Source: DATAEY01 sp038199035
GTDB lineage: Bacteria; Actinomycetota; Thermoleophilia; Solirubrobacterales; Solirubrobacteraceae
Assembly (NCBI GenBank): GCA_038199035.1
Contig: JBBPZM010000047.1
Location: 16,184-80,183, forward strand
Direction of reading: 5' to 3'
DNA length: 64,000 nucleotides
This document shows positions 37,468 to 47,909 of the stretch, in pieces (the stretch's first letter is position 1; each line of letters starts with the position of its first letter). Made by a program: the position numbers and the translations under genes. The notes under the pieces are model-generated. The model searched no databases. It saw nothing but the letters and a program-made list of their open reading frames with translations, and was not told where the DNA came from.

Positions 37468-37494
37468 CGAGGGGCGCCCACCGGGCGCCCCTCG
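37468..37494. terminator. strong bidirectional terminator hairpin
   Basis: A perfect 12-base-pair inverted repeat (CGAGGGGCGCCC and its complement) with an ACC loop. There is no T-run on either side. It lies six bases from the HNH gene stop, so it can end minus-strand transcripts of HNH and plus-strand transcripts from the gyrA side. Confidence 0.75.
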
Positions 37495-37499
37495 TGCGC

Positions 37500-38099
37500 T
37501 CAGGCCGCCTCGGGCAAGTACGCGCGCCACGCGGCCGGGATCGTGGGCGTGGCGACGTGGATGAAGATCTGGGGGTTGGGGCTCCGCGGCTCGGACATGA
37601 GCTTCATGCCGGCGTGGCGCAGCAGCGAGTCGCCCTTGCGCCGGTTGCACGGGGCACAGGAGGTGACGATGTTCTCCCACGCCGACGAGCCTCCCTTGGA
37701 GCGGGGGACGATGTGGTCGACGGTCAGGTTCCCGCGCGAGCCGCAGTACTGGCACGTCCAGCGGTCGCGGGCGAACACCGCGCGCCGGGTGATCTTGCGC
37801 CGGTGGGTGTCGCGCGGGATCCGGATGTAGCTGACCAGCCGGATCACCATGGGGCGCGGCAGGGTCAGGTTCTCCGCGTGCAGCTCCCACTCGGCGTGCT
37901 CGACCATCTCCGCCTTGGCCTTGAGGAGCAGGACGGCGGCCCGCCGCACCGTGCAGACGTTGATCGGCTCGTAGGTGGCGTTGAGGACGAGCACCCTGCC
38001 GCTTGCCGTCCGCCCCCCGGCGGCCGACTCAGACCCACGCCGCCGGTGCTCGGGAAGCGGCGAGGGCCGGGATGGGGCTGGTGGTACTGCCACGGCCAT
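37500..38099 (-). CDS. HNH endonuclease family protein
   Basis: A 199-residue HNH protein. VLVLNATYEPINVCTVRRA starts the conserved part after a 35-residue Pro/Arg-rich N-terminus. The HNH region has CQYCG, VDHIVPRSKGG, and CAPCNRRKGD, giving a zinc-bound ββα-metal core. The family is common and solitary in actinobacteria; the physiological target is unknown. Its 3' end abuts the terminator hairpin. Confidence 0.9.
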   Translation of the reverse strand: MAVAVPPAPSRPSPLPEHRRRGSESAAGGRTASGRVLVLNATYEPINVCTVRRAAVLLLKAKAEMVEHAEWELHAENLTLPRPMVIRLVSYIRIPRDTHRRKITRRAVFARDRWTCQYCGSRGNLTVDHIVPRSKGGSSAWENIVTSCAPCNRRKGDSLLRHAGMKLMSEPRSPNPQIFIHVATPTIPAAWRAYLPEAA

Positions 38100-38174
38100 C
38101 TCTGCGCCGGCAGTGTAGCGGGAGCCCTGCGCGCTCCCGGCGGGTGCGCGGCCCCTCGGCGGCCGCCCGTGGCA

Positions 38175-38180
38175 TAGATT
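38175..38180 (+). promoter_or_regulatory. -10 element of the RNase D gene
   Basis: TAGATT eight bases before the GTG at 38189. Confidence 0.45.
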
Positions 38181-38188
38181 CGCCAGCC

Positions 38189-39355
38189 GTGACCGAGCGT
38201 CTCGCCGAGCTGGTCCGCCGCGCCGGGCGGATGGCCATCGACACCGAGTTCATGTCCGAGCGCCGCTACCAGGCCATGCTCTGCCTGGCCCAGGTCGCGG
38301 TTCGCGACGGCGACTCCGCGGGGGCGGTGACGACGGAGATCATCGACCCGCTGGAGGGCGACGAGCCGGGCCCGCTGGCGAGCGCGCTGGCCGACCCGGC
38401 GATCGAGGTGGTGGTCCATGCCGGGCGCCAGGACGTGGCCATCCTCAAGCGCAGCTGGTGCACGCCGGTGGTCAACCTCTTCGACACTCAGGTGGCCGCC
38501 GGCTTCCTGGGCTACGGGACCCAGGAGAGCTACAAGTCGCTGGTCAGCCGGGTGCTCGACCTGCCGCTGGCCAGCGCCGAGTCGTTCACCCGCTGGGACC
38601 GACGGCCGCTGACCGAGGAGCAGCTGGTCTACGCGCGCGAGGACGCCCGGCACCTGCTCGAGCTCGGCGAGGAGCTCCAGGATCGCCTGGCCGGCGCGGG
38701 ACGGCTGGAGTGGGCACGCGAGGAGAGCCGCGGGCTCGAGTCCGTCAGCGACGAGCGCGACCCCGCGGTCGTGTTCCAGCGGATTCCTCGGGCCGCGCGG
38801 CTCAAGGACCGCCCGCGGGCGATCGCGCGCGAGCTGGTCGAGTGGCGCGAGGAGACGGCGCGGCGGCTCGATCGCAACGCCGGCTCGGTCCTGCCCGACC
38901 ACGTGCTCGTCGAGCTGGCCCGCCAGGCGCCGCGCTCGCGCGGTCAGCTGGCCGACGTCCGGGGGCTTCCCGACGCCACCCTGCACCGTCGCGGCGCCGA
39001 GCTGCTGGCGGCCATCGAGCGCGGGACGCAGCGTCCGCCGCCGCCGGTCGGGCCGAGCGCGCCGCCGCCCGGGGCGGCGGACGCGCCGGTGGCTGCGCTG
39101 CTCAGCGCGGTGGTCCGCCACCGCTCGCTCGAGTCTCGCGTCGCGGCTCAGCTGGTTGCCACCCAGGACGAGCTCACGCTGCTGGCCACCGCGGCCCGCC
39201 GCGGCCAGGACCCGCCCGACCTGCGCGTGCTGGCCGGCTGGCGGCGAGAGCTCGTGGGCGCGGAGCTGCTCGAGCTGCTGGCCGGACGCGGGAGCGTCCG
39301 GGTGGACGCGGCGGCGCGACTGGTCGTCGAGTCGGCCGGTCAGGCGGCCGGGTAG
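38189..39355 (+). CDS. rnd: ribonuclease D
   Basis: A 388-residue DEDDy 3'-5' exoribonuclease. Catalytic residues are in AIDTEFMSERR (D, E), VHAGRQDVAIL (D), and YAREDARHLLEL (Y, D). HRDC-like helical domains follow. It would trim tRNA and other structured RNA 3' ends. GTG start at 38189. The last 16 bases overlap the converging pheA gene. Confidence 0.9.
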   Translation: MTERLAELVRRAGRMAIDTEFMSERRYQAMLCLAQVAVRDGDSAGAVTTEIIDPLEGDEPGPLASALADPAIEVVVHAGRQDVAILKRSWCTPVVNLFDTQVAAGFLGYGTQESYKSLVSRVLDLPLASAESFTRWDRRPLTEEQLVYAREDARHLLELGEELQDRLAGAGRLEWAREESRGLESVSDERDPAVVFQRIPRAARLKDRPRAIARELVEWREETARRLDRNAGSVLPDHVLVELARQAPRSRGQLADVRGLPDATLHRRGAELLAAIERGTQRPPPPVGPSAPPPGAADAPVAALLSAVVRHRSLESRVAAQLVATQDELTLLATAARRGQDPPDLRVLAGWRRELVGAELLELLAGRGSVRVDAAARLVVESAGQAAG

Positions 39356-40173
39356 GAGCCGAGGACGCGCAGCGTCTGGGCGTGGGCGCGCAGGCCCTCC
39401 AGCCCCGCGGCCACCGGCGCGTCCTCCACGTGGCCCTGGAGGTCGGCGAAGAACAGGTAGTGGCCGAGGGCGAGGCGACGCGGCCGCGACTCGATCATCG
39501 TCAGGTTCACGCCGCGGTCGGCCAGCTCGGTGAGGCAGCGCACCAGCCAGCCGGGGACGTCGTCCCCCGCGCCCCAGAAGACGACCGAGGTCTTCCACCG
39601 CTCGCCGCCCCCCGGCGGCGTTCCCCCCGGCGCCAGCCACACGAAGCGCGTGTGGTTGACGGCCTCGTCCTCGACGCCGTCTCGCAGGACCCGGCAGCCG
39701 TAGAGCTCGGCTGCCAGGCGGGTGCCCAAGGCGGCCAGCGGCTCGTCGGCCTCGGCGACGATGCGCACGGCGTCGGCCGTGGAGGGCGCCGGTGTGACCG
39801 GCACACGGGCAAGCTCGGTGCGCAGGAAGCGCGCGCTCTGGGCCGCGGCCTGGGGATGGGAGACGACTGCGCTGATCTCGCCCAGCTCGAGCGGCCGGCG
39901 GGCGACCAGCGAGTGTCGGATTGCGTGCACGGCCTCCCCCACGATCGCCACGTCGTCGGCTTCCCCCGCCAGGGCGTCAAGGGTGGGGTTGACCGAGCCC
40001 TCGAGCGAGTTCTCGATGGGCACGAGCGCCAGATCGGCCTCGCCGCGGTGGACGGCCATGATCGTGTCGTGGATGGTCGCCATGGGGACGAGCTGCTGGC
40101 CGCTGGAGCGCGCGTCGGCCAGCACCGCCTCGTGGCTGTAGGTCCCCGCCGGACCGAGGAACCCGATCCGCAT
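39340..40173 (-). CDS. pheA: prephenate dehydratase
   Basis: A 277-residue monofunctional prephenate dehydratase. The catalytic domain begins IGFLGPAGTYSHEA and holds VPIENSLEGSV and the catalytic NHTRF. The C-terminal ACT domain (LTMIESRPRR) would bind phenylalanine for feedback inhibition. It converts prephenate to phenylpyruvate. No chorismate mutase domain is attached. Confidence 0.94.
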   Translation of the reverse strand: MRIGFLGPAGTYSHEAVLADARSSGQQLVPMATIHDTIMAVHRGEADLALVPIENSLEGSVNPTLDALAGEADDVAIVGEAVHAIRHSLVARRPLELGEISAVVSHPQAAAQSARFLRTELARVPVTPAPSTADAVRIVAEADEPLAALGTRLAAELYGCRVLRDGVEDEAVNHTRFVWLAPGGTPPGGGERWKTSVVFWGAGDDVPGWLVRCLTELADRGVNLTMIESRPRRLALGHYLFFADLQGHVEDAPVAAGLEGLRAHAQTLRVLGSYPAA

Positions 40174-40238
40174 GCTCCGACCTGCCTAGCCGCCCGCCCG
40201 GCGGATCCGAGCGCAGCACGGACTCACCGGACAAACCA

Positions 40239-40760
40239 CTACTGCGCGGCGGCCGCCGGCTGGTCGCCGCCGTCGAGCGCTAGCTGGATGGCCTGAGCCT
40301 CCTCGGGCGAGAGCTCGAGCTCGGGCTGTCCCCCGTGGACCTGCTTGGCGTAGAGCCGGGCCTGCTCGCGGTGGTGGATCGAGGAGAGCACGACCCCCGA
40401 GTGGGAGGCGTCGAGTAGGGCGATCGACGTGGACTGGCGGCCAGACATCTCGTTGTAGGCGTCGTAGCGGACCAGCGAGCGGTAGGCGATCGCGCCGTCG
40501 AGGCGCTGCTCGGCGTCGCCGAGCCGGCCGTGCAGCTCGGTCGAGGCCTGGGCCATCTCGGCCCGCAGGCGCTCGAAGTCCTCCTGGAGGGCGGCGGCGT
40601 GGGCCACCAGGTCGCGCGAGCCGTCCCCGAGCACCGCGCGCTGGGCGGCGCGCAGCCGGCGCAGGCGCAGCGCCAGCGTCAGCGCGAGCAGAAGGGCGAT
40701 GACGGCGACGGCGGCTGCGGCCAGGGCGACCAGCCCGGGGGTCGACGACAGCTCCTGCAC
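40239..40760 (-). CDS. DUF4446 membrane-anchored protein
   Basis: A 173-residue protein: one N-terminal helix (VALAAAAVAVIALLLALTLAL), a coiled-coil-like segment, then the conserved VRYDAYNEMSGRQSTSIALL and SSIHHREQARLYAKQV block of DUF4446. Function unknown. It lies between pheA and the secreted-type gene. Confidence 0.85.
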   Translation of the reverse strand: MQELSSTPGLVALAAAAVAVIALLLALTLALRLRRLRAAQRAVLGDGSRDLVAHAAALQEDFERLRAEMAQASTELHGRLGDAEQRLDGAIAYRSLVRYDAYNEMSGRQSTSIALLDASHSGVVLSSIHHREQARLYAKQVHGGQPELELSPEEAQAIQLALDGGDQPAAAAQ

Positions 40761-40859
40761 CGCCGCAAGGATAGGGGCAGCCGCCGATGCACGAGCGAGC
40801 CGGACTCGGGTCCGATCGCGTCCGGGCGCGGCCGCGCCCGCACCCGCGCCGGGGCGCGC

Positions 40860-41957
40860 TCAGCCCCGGGTGAACAGCGCCGGGTAGGACTGCTTGTTGT
40901 TGTCGGTCATCTGCTCGCCGGGCACCGGCTCGACCGACACTGTGATCGTGACGGGGACGCCGATCGGCGGCGCCTGGGTAAGGGGGACGTCGACCGCGGC
41001 CTCGCTGCCCTTGGTCGTCTGGGGGACCGTCGCCTGCGCGGTGACCGGTGGGCCGGAGCCCTCGATCGAGAGCTTGACCACGACGCCCGTCTCGTCGTTC
41101 TCGCCCTGGTTCTGGAGGGTGACGTTGAACGTCAGATTGGAGCCGGCGGGGATGCGGTTGGCCGTCCCGGTGTCGAGCGTCGTGCCGTTGACGCTGACCG
41201 AGGTGAGCGCGTGCCCGTGGGAGCCCGGGGCGACCGGGCCGCCGCGGTTGGAGGCCGTGACGGTCCCGCCCAGCGCCTTGGCCACCTGGTTGCGGTCGAG
41301 CCAGGCGATGCTCGGGAAGAAGTTGGTGTCGGGCACCGTCACCCCCTCCACCCCCGCGTCGGCGAGCGCCTTCCTCATGGCCGGCGCGACCCGGTACTTG
41401 TAGAGCAGGTCGGACGCGTAGAAGAGCTGCATCTGCCCGGTGATCTGGATGATCGCCTGCTGGCCGGTGTCCCCGGTGGCCTTGGCGTTGGGCAGCTTCT
41501 GGGCGATCTTGGTCAGGGCGTCGCGGCGCATCTCGAGCACCAGCGCCAGCACGCCCTGGGCGGGGCGCATCTCGCTGGGCGGGTCCAGGCGCCCAGCGCG
41601 CTTGACCAGGTCCTGCGAGACGACCCGCAGCTGGTTGACCTGGGTCTCGATGTTGAGCGAGTTGTCGCTGGTGCCGGAGCCCGAGAGCGCCCCGAAGAAC
41701 TGCTGGCCAACGTCGCGGTCGGACTCCTGGATCAGCGAGCGAACGTTGCGGTTGTAGTCGCGCAGGCTGCCCTTCTTGGCGCTGTTGACGCAGCCCTTGA
41801 TGCCGAAGATGAGCACGATGGCCACCAGGAGCAGCCCGCCGACGAGCACGCCCTGGCGAACGCGTACGGTTTGGGAGTCTGCGGCGACGCCCCCACCGGC
41901 CGGACGGCGCGGGTGGGGACTGCGGCGGGGCTGGTCACCCTCCTCGAAGAACGACAA
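40860..41957 (-). CDS. membrane-anchored secreted protein with a CARDB-like domain
   Basis: A 365-residue protein with a cytoplasmic N-terminus of about 37 residues, a single helix (GVLVGGLLLVAIVLIFGI), then an all-helical extracytoplasmic region and a C-terminal beta-rich domain (TFNVTLQNQGENDETGVVVKL) resembling CARDB adhesion modules. The TTG at 41957 is chosen because AAGGAG lies eight bases upstream. It diverges from the kinase at 42095. Function unknown. Confidence 0.75.
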   Translation of the reverse strand: MSFFEEGDQPRRSPHPRRPAGGGVAADSQTVRVRQGVLVGGLLLVAIVLIFGIKGCVNSAKKGSLRDYNRNVRSLIQESDRDVGQQFFGALSGSGTSDNSLNIETQVNQLRVVSQDLVKRAGRLDPPSEMRPAQGVLALVLEMRRDALTKIAQKLPNAKATGDTGQQAIIQITGQMQLFYASDLLYKYRVAPAMRKALADAGVEGVTVPDTNFFPSIAWLDRNQVAKALGGTVTASNRGGPVAPGSHGHALTSVSVNGTTLDTGTANRIPAGSNLTFNVTLQNQGENDETGVVVKLSIEGSGPPVTAQATVPQTTKGSEAAVDVPLTQAPPIGVPVTITVSVEPVPGEQMTDNNKQSYPALFTRG

Positions 41958-42094
41958 TGCACTCGCTCCTTGGCAAGGCCTTTGGAAAGGTGGCCGGCGT
42001 CCAAGTATGCCGTGAGGCACGGCAGCGCGGCCGTCGGAGAGGTTCGACGCCGGCGGCAGGGAGCCTCCCCGACACGTAGAACACGGACTTCGCG

Positions 42095-43897
<1,803 letters not shown>

Positions 43898-43999
43898 ACC
43901 CCGCCCCGCGCTCGCTGCCAACTTCCGCGCCCCCGCGCACACGCTGCCTGCGGAACACTCATCTAGCATGGCCGTCACGCGCCGGCCGGCGCGTCCCTG

Positions 44000-44752
44000 A
44001 TGAGCGTGTTGAAGAGCTTGGAGACAAAGATCGCCGGCCTCGTCGAGGGGGCGTTCGGGCGCGCGTTCCGCTCCGAGCTGCGCCCGGTGGAGATCGCACG
44101 CAAGCTCGCCCGCGAGATGGAGGAGCATCAGACGGTCTCGGTCTCGCGCACCTACGTGCCCAACGAGTACTCGGTCTACGTCTCGCCCGACGATCGCGGG
44201 CGCTTTGCCGACTACGAGGACGCGCTGGTGGGCGAGCTCGAGGGCTACCTGCTCGAGCACGCTCGGCTCGAGAAGCTGGCCCTGCTCTCGCGGCCCGAGG
44301 TCTCCTTCAACACCGACGACCGCCTGTCGCTGGGCGAGTTCGGCATCCAGGCCCGCCTGGTGCGCCCGGCCTCGGACCCGCGGGCCGAGCCCGAGCAGGG
44401 CGAGACCGGCCACACCATGATCTACAGCGCCCAGCGCCTGCGCGAGGCGGGGCAGGCACCGCGCGGCTCCACCGACAAGGCCCTGGTCGTCTTCGGCGGC
44501 CAGCGCATGGTCGTCGGGCGCACCGGCGCGGTGCTGGGGCGCAGCCGCGACTGCGACATCGTCATCGACGACAGCAACGTCTCGCGCCGCCACGCGGAGA
44601 TCCGCCCGGGCGACGAGGGCTGGGCCATCGCCGACCTGGGCTCGACCAACGGCGTGACCGTGAACGGGCGCTCGATCCGGGGGACGGCGCCGCTGCGCGG
44701 CGGCGAGCGCATCGAGCTGGGGACCGCCAAGGTCCGCTTCGAGCTGGAGTAG
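44000..44752 (+). CDS. fhaA: DUF3662 and FHA domain protein (FhaA-like)
   Basis: A 250-residue protein. DUF3662 covers about 1-115 (ETKIAGLVEGAFGRAF and YVPNEYSVYVSP). The FHA domain covers the last 90 residues with LGRSRDCDIVI, SRRHAEI and GSTNGVTVNG, the phosphothreonine-binding residues. In mycobacteria FhaA binds phosphorylated MviN to control peptidoglycan synthesis. It begins the classical cell-wall cluster. Confidence 0.92.
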   Translation: MSVLKSLETKIAGLVEGAFGRAFRSELRPVEIARKLAREMEEHQTVSVSRTYVPNEYSVYVSPDDRGRFADYEDALVGELEGYLLEHARLEKLALLSRPEVSFNTDDRLSLGEFGIQARLVRPASDPRAEPEQGETGHTMIYSAQRLREAGQAPRGSTDKALVVFGGQRMVVGRTGAVLGRSRDCDIVIDDSNVSRRHAEIRPGDEGWAIADLGSTNGVTVNGRSIRGTAPLRGGERIELGTAKVRFELE

Positions 44753-44796
44753 ACGTGCCCCTCTCGCCACGCCCGGAATCGAGCCGTCAGGCAACC

Positions 44797-44812
44797 CGAC
44801 CGCATGCGGTCG
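44797..44812. promoter_or_regulatory. 16-base perfect palindrome between fhaA and fhaB
   Basis: CGACCGCATGCGGTCG is a perfect dyad without spacer in the 92-base gap, 33 bases before the fhaB GTG. It is operator-like rather than hairpin-like. Confidence 0.4.
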
Positions 44813-44844
44813 AGGCCGACCCCCGCCGGGGAAGGAGGGAGTAG

Positions 44845-45324
44845 GTGCTGGAGCCCGTCTCGGTCGCGCTCAAGATCGGCTTCCTGCTCGTGCTCTACCT
44901 CTTCCTGCTGTGGGTGGCGCGCAGCACCCTCAAGGACCTGCGGCGCGGGCCGGCGCCTGCCTCGCTGTCCTCCGACGCCACCGGCATGCACAGCGCCGCC
45001 GCCGGGCTGAGCCCCGACCCCCTCGACGGCGTTGACCCGCGCCTGCGCGTCGAGCAGGCCATGGGCATGCGCTCGGGCGACGAGTACGAGCTGGCCCACG
45101 GCGCCACGCTCGGCCGGGGCACCGCCGCTGACATCCGCCTCGAGGACCCGTTCGCCTCGTCGCGACACTGCCGCATCCAGCGCCAGGGCGAGCTGCTGGT
45201 CATCGAGGACCTCGGGTCGACCAACGGCACCTACCTCAACGGCGAGCCGCTCTCCGGCCCGCAGCCGCTCCACCCGGGCGACCGCATCCGCATCGGCGAC
45301 AACGAGTTCTCCTACGTACAGTGA
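44845..45324 (+). CDS. fhaB: membrane-anchored FHA protein (FhaB/FipA-like)
   Basis: A 159-residue protein with one N-terminal helix (IGFLLVLYLFLLWVAR) and a C-terminal FHA domain (LGRGTAADIRL, SSRHCRI, DLGSTNGTYLNG). GTG start with GGAAGGAGGGAG upstream. It would tether phospho-dependent complexes at the membrane. It overlaps the phosphatase gene by GTGA. Confidence 0.92.
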   Translation: MLEPVSVALKIGFLLVLYLFLLWVARSTLKDLRRGPAPASLSSDATGMHSAAAGLSPDPLDGVDPRLRVEQAMGMRSGDEYELAHGATLGRGTAADIRLEDPFASSRHCRIQRQGELLVIEDLGSTNGTYLNGEPLSGPQPLHPGDRIRIGDNEFSYVQ

Positions 45325-46610
45325 CCGTCCTGCGCGTCGCCGTCAGGTTCGCCAAGTCAGACACCGGCCTCCAGCGCCGGGGCAACGAGGACTCCTTCTT
45401 CGAGCGTGCCCCGGTGTTCGCGGTGGCCGACGGCATGGGCGGGGCGCGGGCCGGTGAGGTGGCCTCGCGGATGGTCGTGGAGGCGCTGGCGGCCGGACTG
45501 CCCGATGGCGGCAGCCCCGAGGAGCGCCTGGCCGAGCGCGCGCGAGAGGCCAACCGCGCGATCCACGAGCTCGCCCAATCCGATCCCAGCCGGACGGGCA
45601 TGGGGACGACGCTGACCGCGGCCTACGTGGGCGAGGATCTCGTGTCGATCGCCCACGTGGGCGACTCGCGCGCCTATCGGGTGCGCGAGGGCCAGCTCGA
45701 GCTCCTGACTCGCGACCACTCGCTGGTCGGCGAGCTGGTGCGTCGGGGCAAGCTCACCGAGGCCGAGGCCGAGGACCATCCACAGCGCTCGGTCATCACC
45801 CGTGCCCTGGGCCCGGAGCCTGACGTCGAGGTGGACACGTGGAGCTACCCCGCGCAGGCCGGCGACCTCTTCCTGCTCTGCAGCGACGGGCTGACCTCGA
45901 TGGTCGACGAGCGCGCCATCGCCCACGTCCTGCGCGACGCCGGGGACCTCGCCCGCGCCGGCCAGGCGCTGATCGACGAGGCCAACCGGCGCGGCGGGCG
46001 CGACAACATCACGGTGATCCTCTTCCGCCTCGAGGAGGTCGACGGCCTGGCCGGCGCGAGCACCGGGACGGCGGTCGACCAGCCGACCGAGGTCGGCATG
46101 AGCGCGGTCACCCCCGAGCAGGTCGCGGCGGCCTCGGGCGGCGCAGCGGCGCCGGCGACCGACGCGTCGGTCCCGCCCGTGCCGGTCACCCCGCCCGCCA
46201 TGCGCACGGCCCCCCCACGCAGCGCCCCCGCTCCCGCCGCCGGCGCACGCGAGCCGCGGCGCGAGGGCGCGCGCAGGCGGGGAGGCGGGGCACGCTCCGG
46301 GGCGGGATGGCTGGCCCCGGTCATCGTCGTCGTACTCCTCGTCGCGGTGATCGCCGCCGGGGCGTGGATCGCCTCGCGCGCCGTTTACTTCGTGGGCACC
46401 GACGGGCAGGGCTTCGTGGCCGTCTTCCAGGGGCTGCCCTACGAGGGGCCGGCCGGCCTGCGCCTCTACGACGAGGCCTACGTCTCCGGCGTGCCCGCGA
46501 CCGAGCTGCCGCCCGCCCGGCGGCGCGGGCTGCTCGACCACCAGCTGCGCTCCCAGAACGACGCCCGCGACCTCGTGCGCAAGCTCGAGCTCGGAGAGGT
46601 GGGGGGATGA
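45321..46610 (+). CDS. pstP: PP2C-type Ser/Thr phosphatase (PstP-like)
   Basis: A 429-residue phosphatase. PP2C motifs are GNEDSFF, AVADGMGGARAGE, SIAHVGDSRAYR, LCSDGLTSMV and GGRDNITVILF. A long Pro/Ala linker precedes one helix (APVIVVVLLVAVIAAGAWIAS) and an extracytoplasmic tail. It counters the PknB-type kinases. The stop overlaps the rodA-like ATG (ATGA). Confidence 0.93.
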   Translation: MTVLRVAVRFAKSDTGLQRRGNEDSFFERAPVFAVADGMGGARAGEVASRMVVEALAAGLPDGGSPEERLAERAREANRAIHELAQSDPSRTGMGTTLTAAYVGEDLVSIAHVGDSRAYRVREGQLELLTRDHSLVGELVRRGKLTEAEAEDHPQRSVITRALGPEPDVEVDTWSYPAQAGDLFLLCSDGLTSMVDERAIAHVLRDAGDLARAGQALIDEANRRGGRDNITVILFRLEEVDGLAGASTGTAVDQPTEVGMSAVTPEQVAAASGGAAAPATDASVPPVPVTPPAMRTAPPRSAPAPAAGAREPRREGARRRGGGARSGAGWLAPVIVVVLLVAVIAAGAWIASRAVYFVGTDGQGFVAVFQGLPYEGPAGLRLYDEAYVSGVPATELPPARRRGLLDHQLRSQNDARDLVRKLELGEVGG

Positions 46611-47905
46611 GCGCGCGCAACCGCGAGCTGCTGGGGCTGATCCCCGCGTCGCTGCTGCTGACCGCGGGCTTCGCCGCCGTGTTCATCCAGCGCTCGGCCC
46701 AGCTCTCCAACGTCTCGCTCACCTACGGCGGGGTGTTCCTCGCGCTCTGCCTGGCGGCCCACATCTTCCTGCGCGTCACCCTGCCCCACGCCGACCCTTA
46801 CCTGTTCCCGCTCGTCGCGCTGCTGGCCTCGTTCGGCATCGTGATGATCTACCGCATCGACGAGAGGCTGGCCCGCGACCAGGCCGAGTGGTTCGTCGTG
46901 GGGCTGATCCTCTTCTGCGTGACGATCGCCTTCCTGCGCGACTACCGCGTGCTGGAGCGCTACCGCTACCTGATCGCCCTGACCGGGATCGGGCTGCTCG
47001 TCCTGCCCCGCCTCCCGGTGATCGGCGGGACGACCAACGGCGCCTACCTCAGCGTGCACCTCGGGCCGGTGTCCTTCCAGCCGGCCGAATTCGCCAAGCT
47101 GGCCATCGTCGTCTTCCTGGCCTCCTACCTGCGCGACACCCGGCAGGTGCTGGTCATCGGGGCCCGGCGCTTCATGGGCCTCACCTTCCCGCCGCTCAAG
47201 CACCTCGGGCCGCTGCTTGTCGTGTGGGGCGCGGCCATGCTCATGCTGGTCTTCATCCGCGACCTGGGGTCCTCGCTGATGTTCTTCGGCGCCTTCCTCG
47301 CGCTGATCTACGTGGCCACCAACCGGCTGTCGTTCGTGGTCGTGGGGCTCGGCCTGTTCGCCGTGGGGGCCTGGTTCCTCGGCACCCACACCCCACACGT
47401 CGCGGGCCGGGTGGACGCCTGGCTGCATCCCTTCGACCCCCACCTCTACAACGCGGTCGGCGGCTCCTACCAGGTGGCCCAGGGGCTGTTCGCCCAGGCC
47501 GACGGCGGCCTGCTGGGGCAGGGCTTCGGGCAGGCGCTGCTCAACCTGCCGGGCGGCGGGCGCATCCTCCCGGCCGCCCAGACCGACCTCATCTACGCCC
47601 TCATCACCAACGAGCTGGGGCTGGCCGGGGCCGCCGGCGTGGTGCTCGTCTACCTGCTGGTCGTGCAGCGCGGCTTCAAGATCGCGATGCTGGCCCGCGA
47701 CTCCTTCTCCACGCTGCTGGCCACCGGACTGACCTCGGTCATCGCCCTCCAGGTCTTCGTCATCGTCGGCGGCGTGACCAAGGTCATCCCGCTCACCGGC
47801 GTGACGCTGCCGTTCATCTCCTACGGCGGCTCCTCGATCGTGGCCAACTTCGTGCTGCTCGCGCTGCTGCTGCTGGTGTCCGACCGGGCCCGCCGGCCCG
47901 AGTGA
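46607..47905 (+). CDS. rodA: SEDS glycosyltransferase (RodA/FtsW family)
   Basis: A 432-residue SEDS protein with about ten helices. Diagnostic are GTTNGAYLSVHLGPVSFQPAE, and TLPFISYGGSSIVANF at the end. It polymerises lipid II glycan strands with the class B PBP encoded next. RodA versus FtsW cannot be settled by sequence alone; gene order favours RodA. Confidence 0.9.
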   Translation: MSARNRELLGLIPASLLLTAGFAAVFIQRSAQLSNVSLTYGGVFLALCLAAHIFLRVTLPHADPYLFPLVALLASFGIVMIYRIDERLARDQAEWFVVGLILFCVTIAFLRDYRVLERYRYLIALTGIGLLVLPRLPVIGGTTNGAYLSVHLGPVSFQPAEFAKLAIVVFLASYLRDTRQVLVIGARRFMGLTFPPLKHLGPLLVVWGAAMLMLVFIRDLGSSLMFFGAFLALIYVATNRLSFVVVGLGLFAVGAWFLGTHTPHVAGRVDAWLHPFDPHLYNAVGGSYQVAQGLFAQADGGLLGQGFGQALLNLPGGGRILPAAQTDLIYALITNELGLAGAAGVVLVYLLVVQRGFKIAMLARDSFSTLLATGLTSVIALQVFVIVGGVTKVIPLTGVTLPFISYGGSSIVANFVLLALLLLVSDRARRPE

Positions 47906-47909
47906 CCCC

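Larger units (their letters stand above)
37276..37494 (+). ncRNA. candidate structured leader or small RNA with an SD hairpin
   Basis: Between gyrA and the HNH gene. GGACCA (37276-37281) can pair with TGGTCC (37293-37298), leaving an 11-nt loop of GGGAAAGGAGG, so the Shine-Dalgarno is presented in a hairpin loop. AAAGGAGGTGGTCC matches the complement of the 16S 3' end at all but one position. A TTAGAT hexamer at 37266-37271 is a candidate -10. The transcript would contain a 14-codon frame, a second small stem (TGGAT/ATCCA at 37358-37378), and end at the hairpin 37468-37494. Confidence 0.4.
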
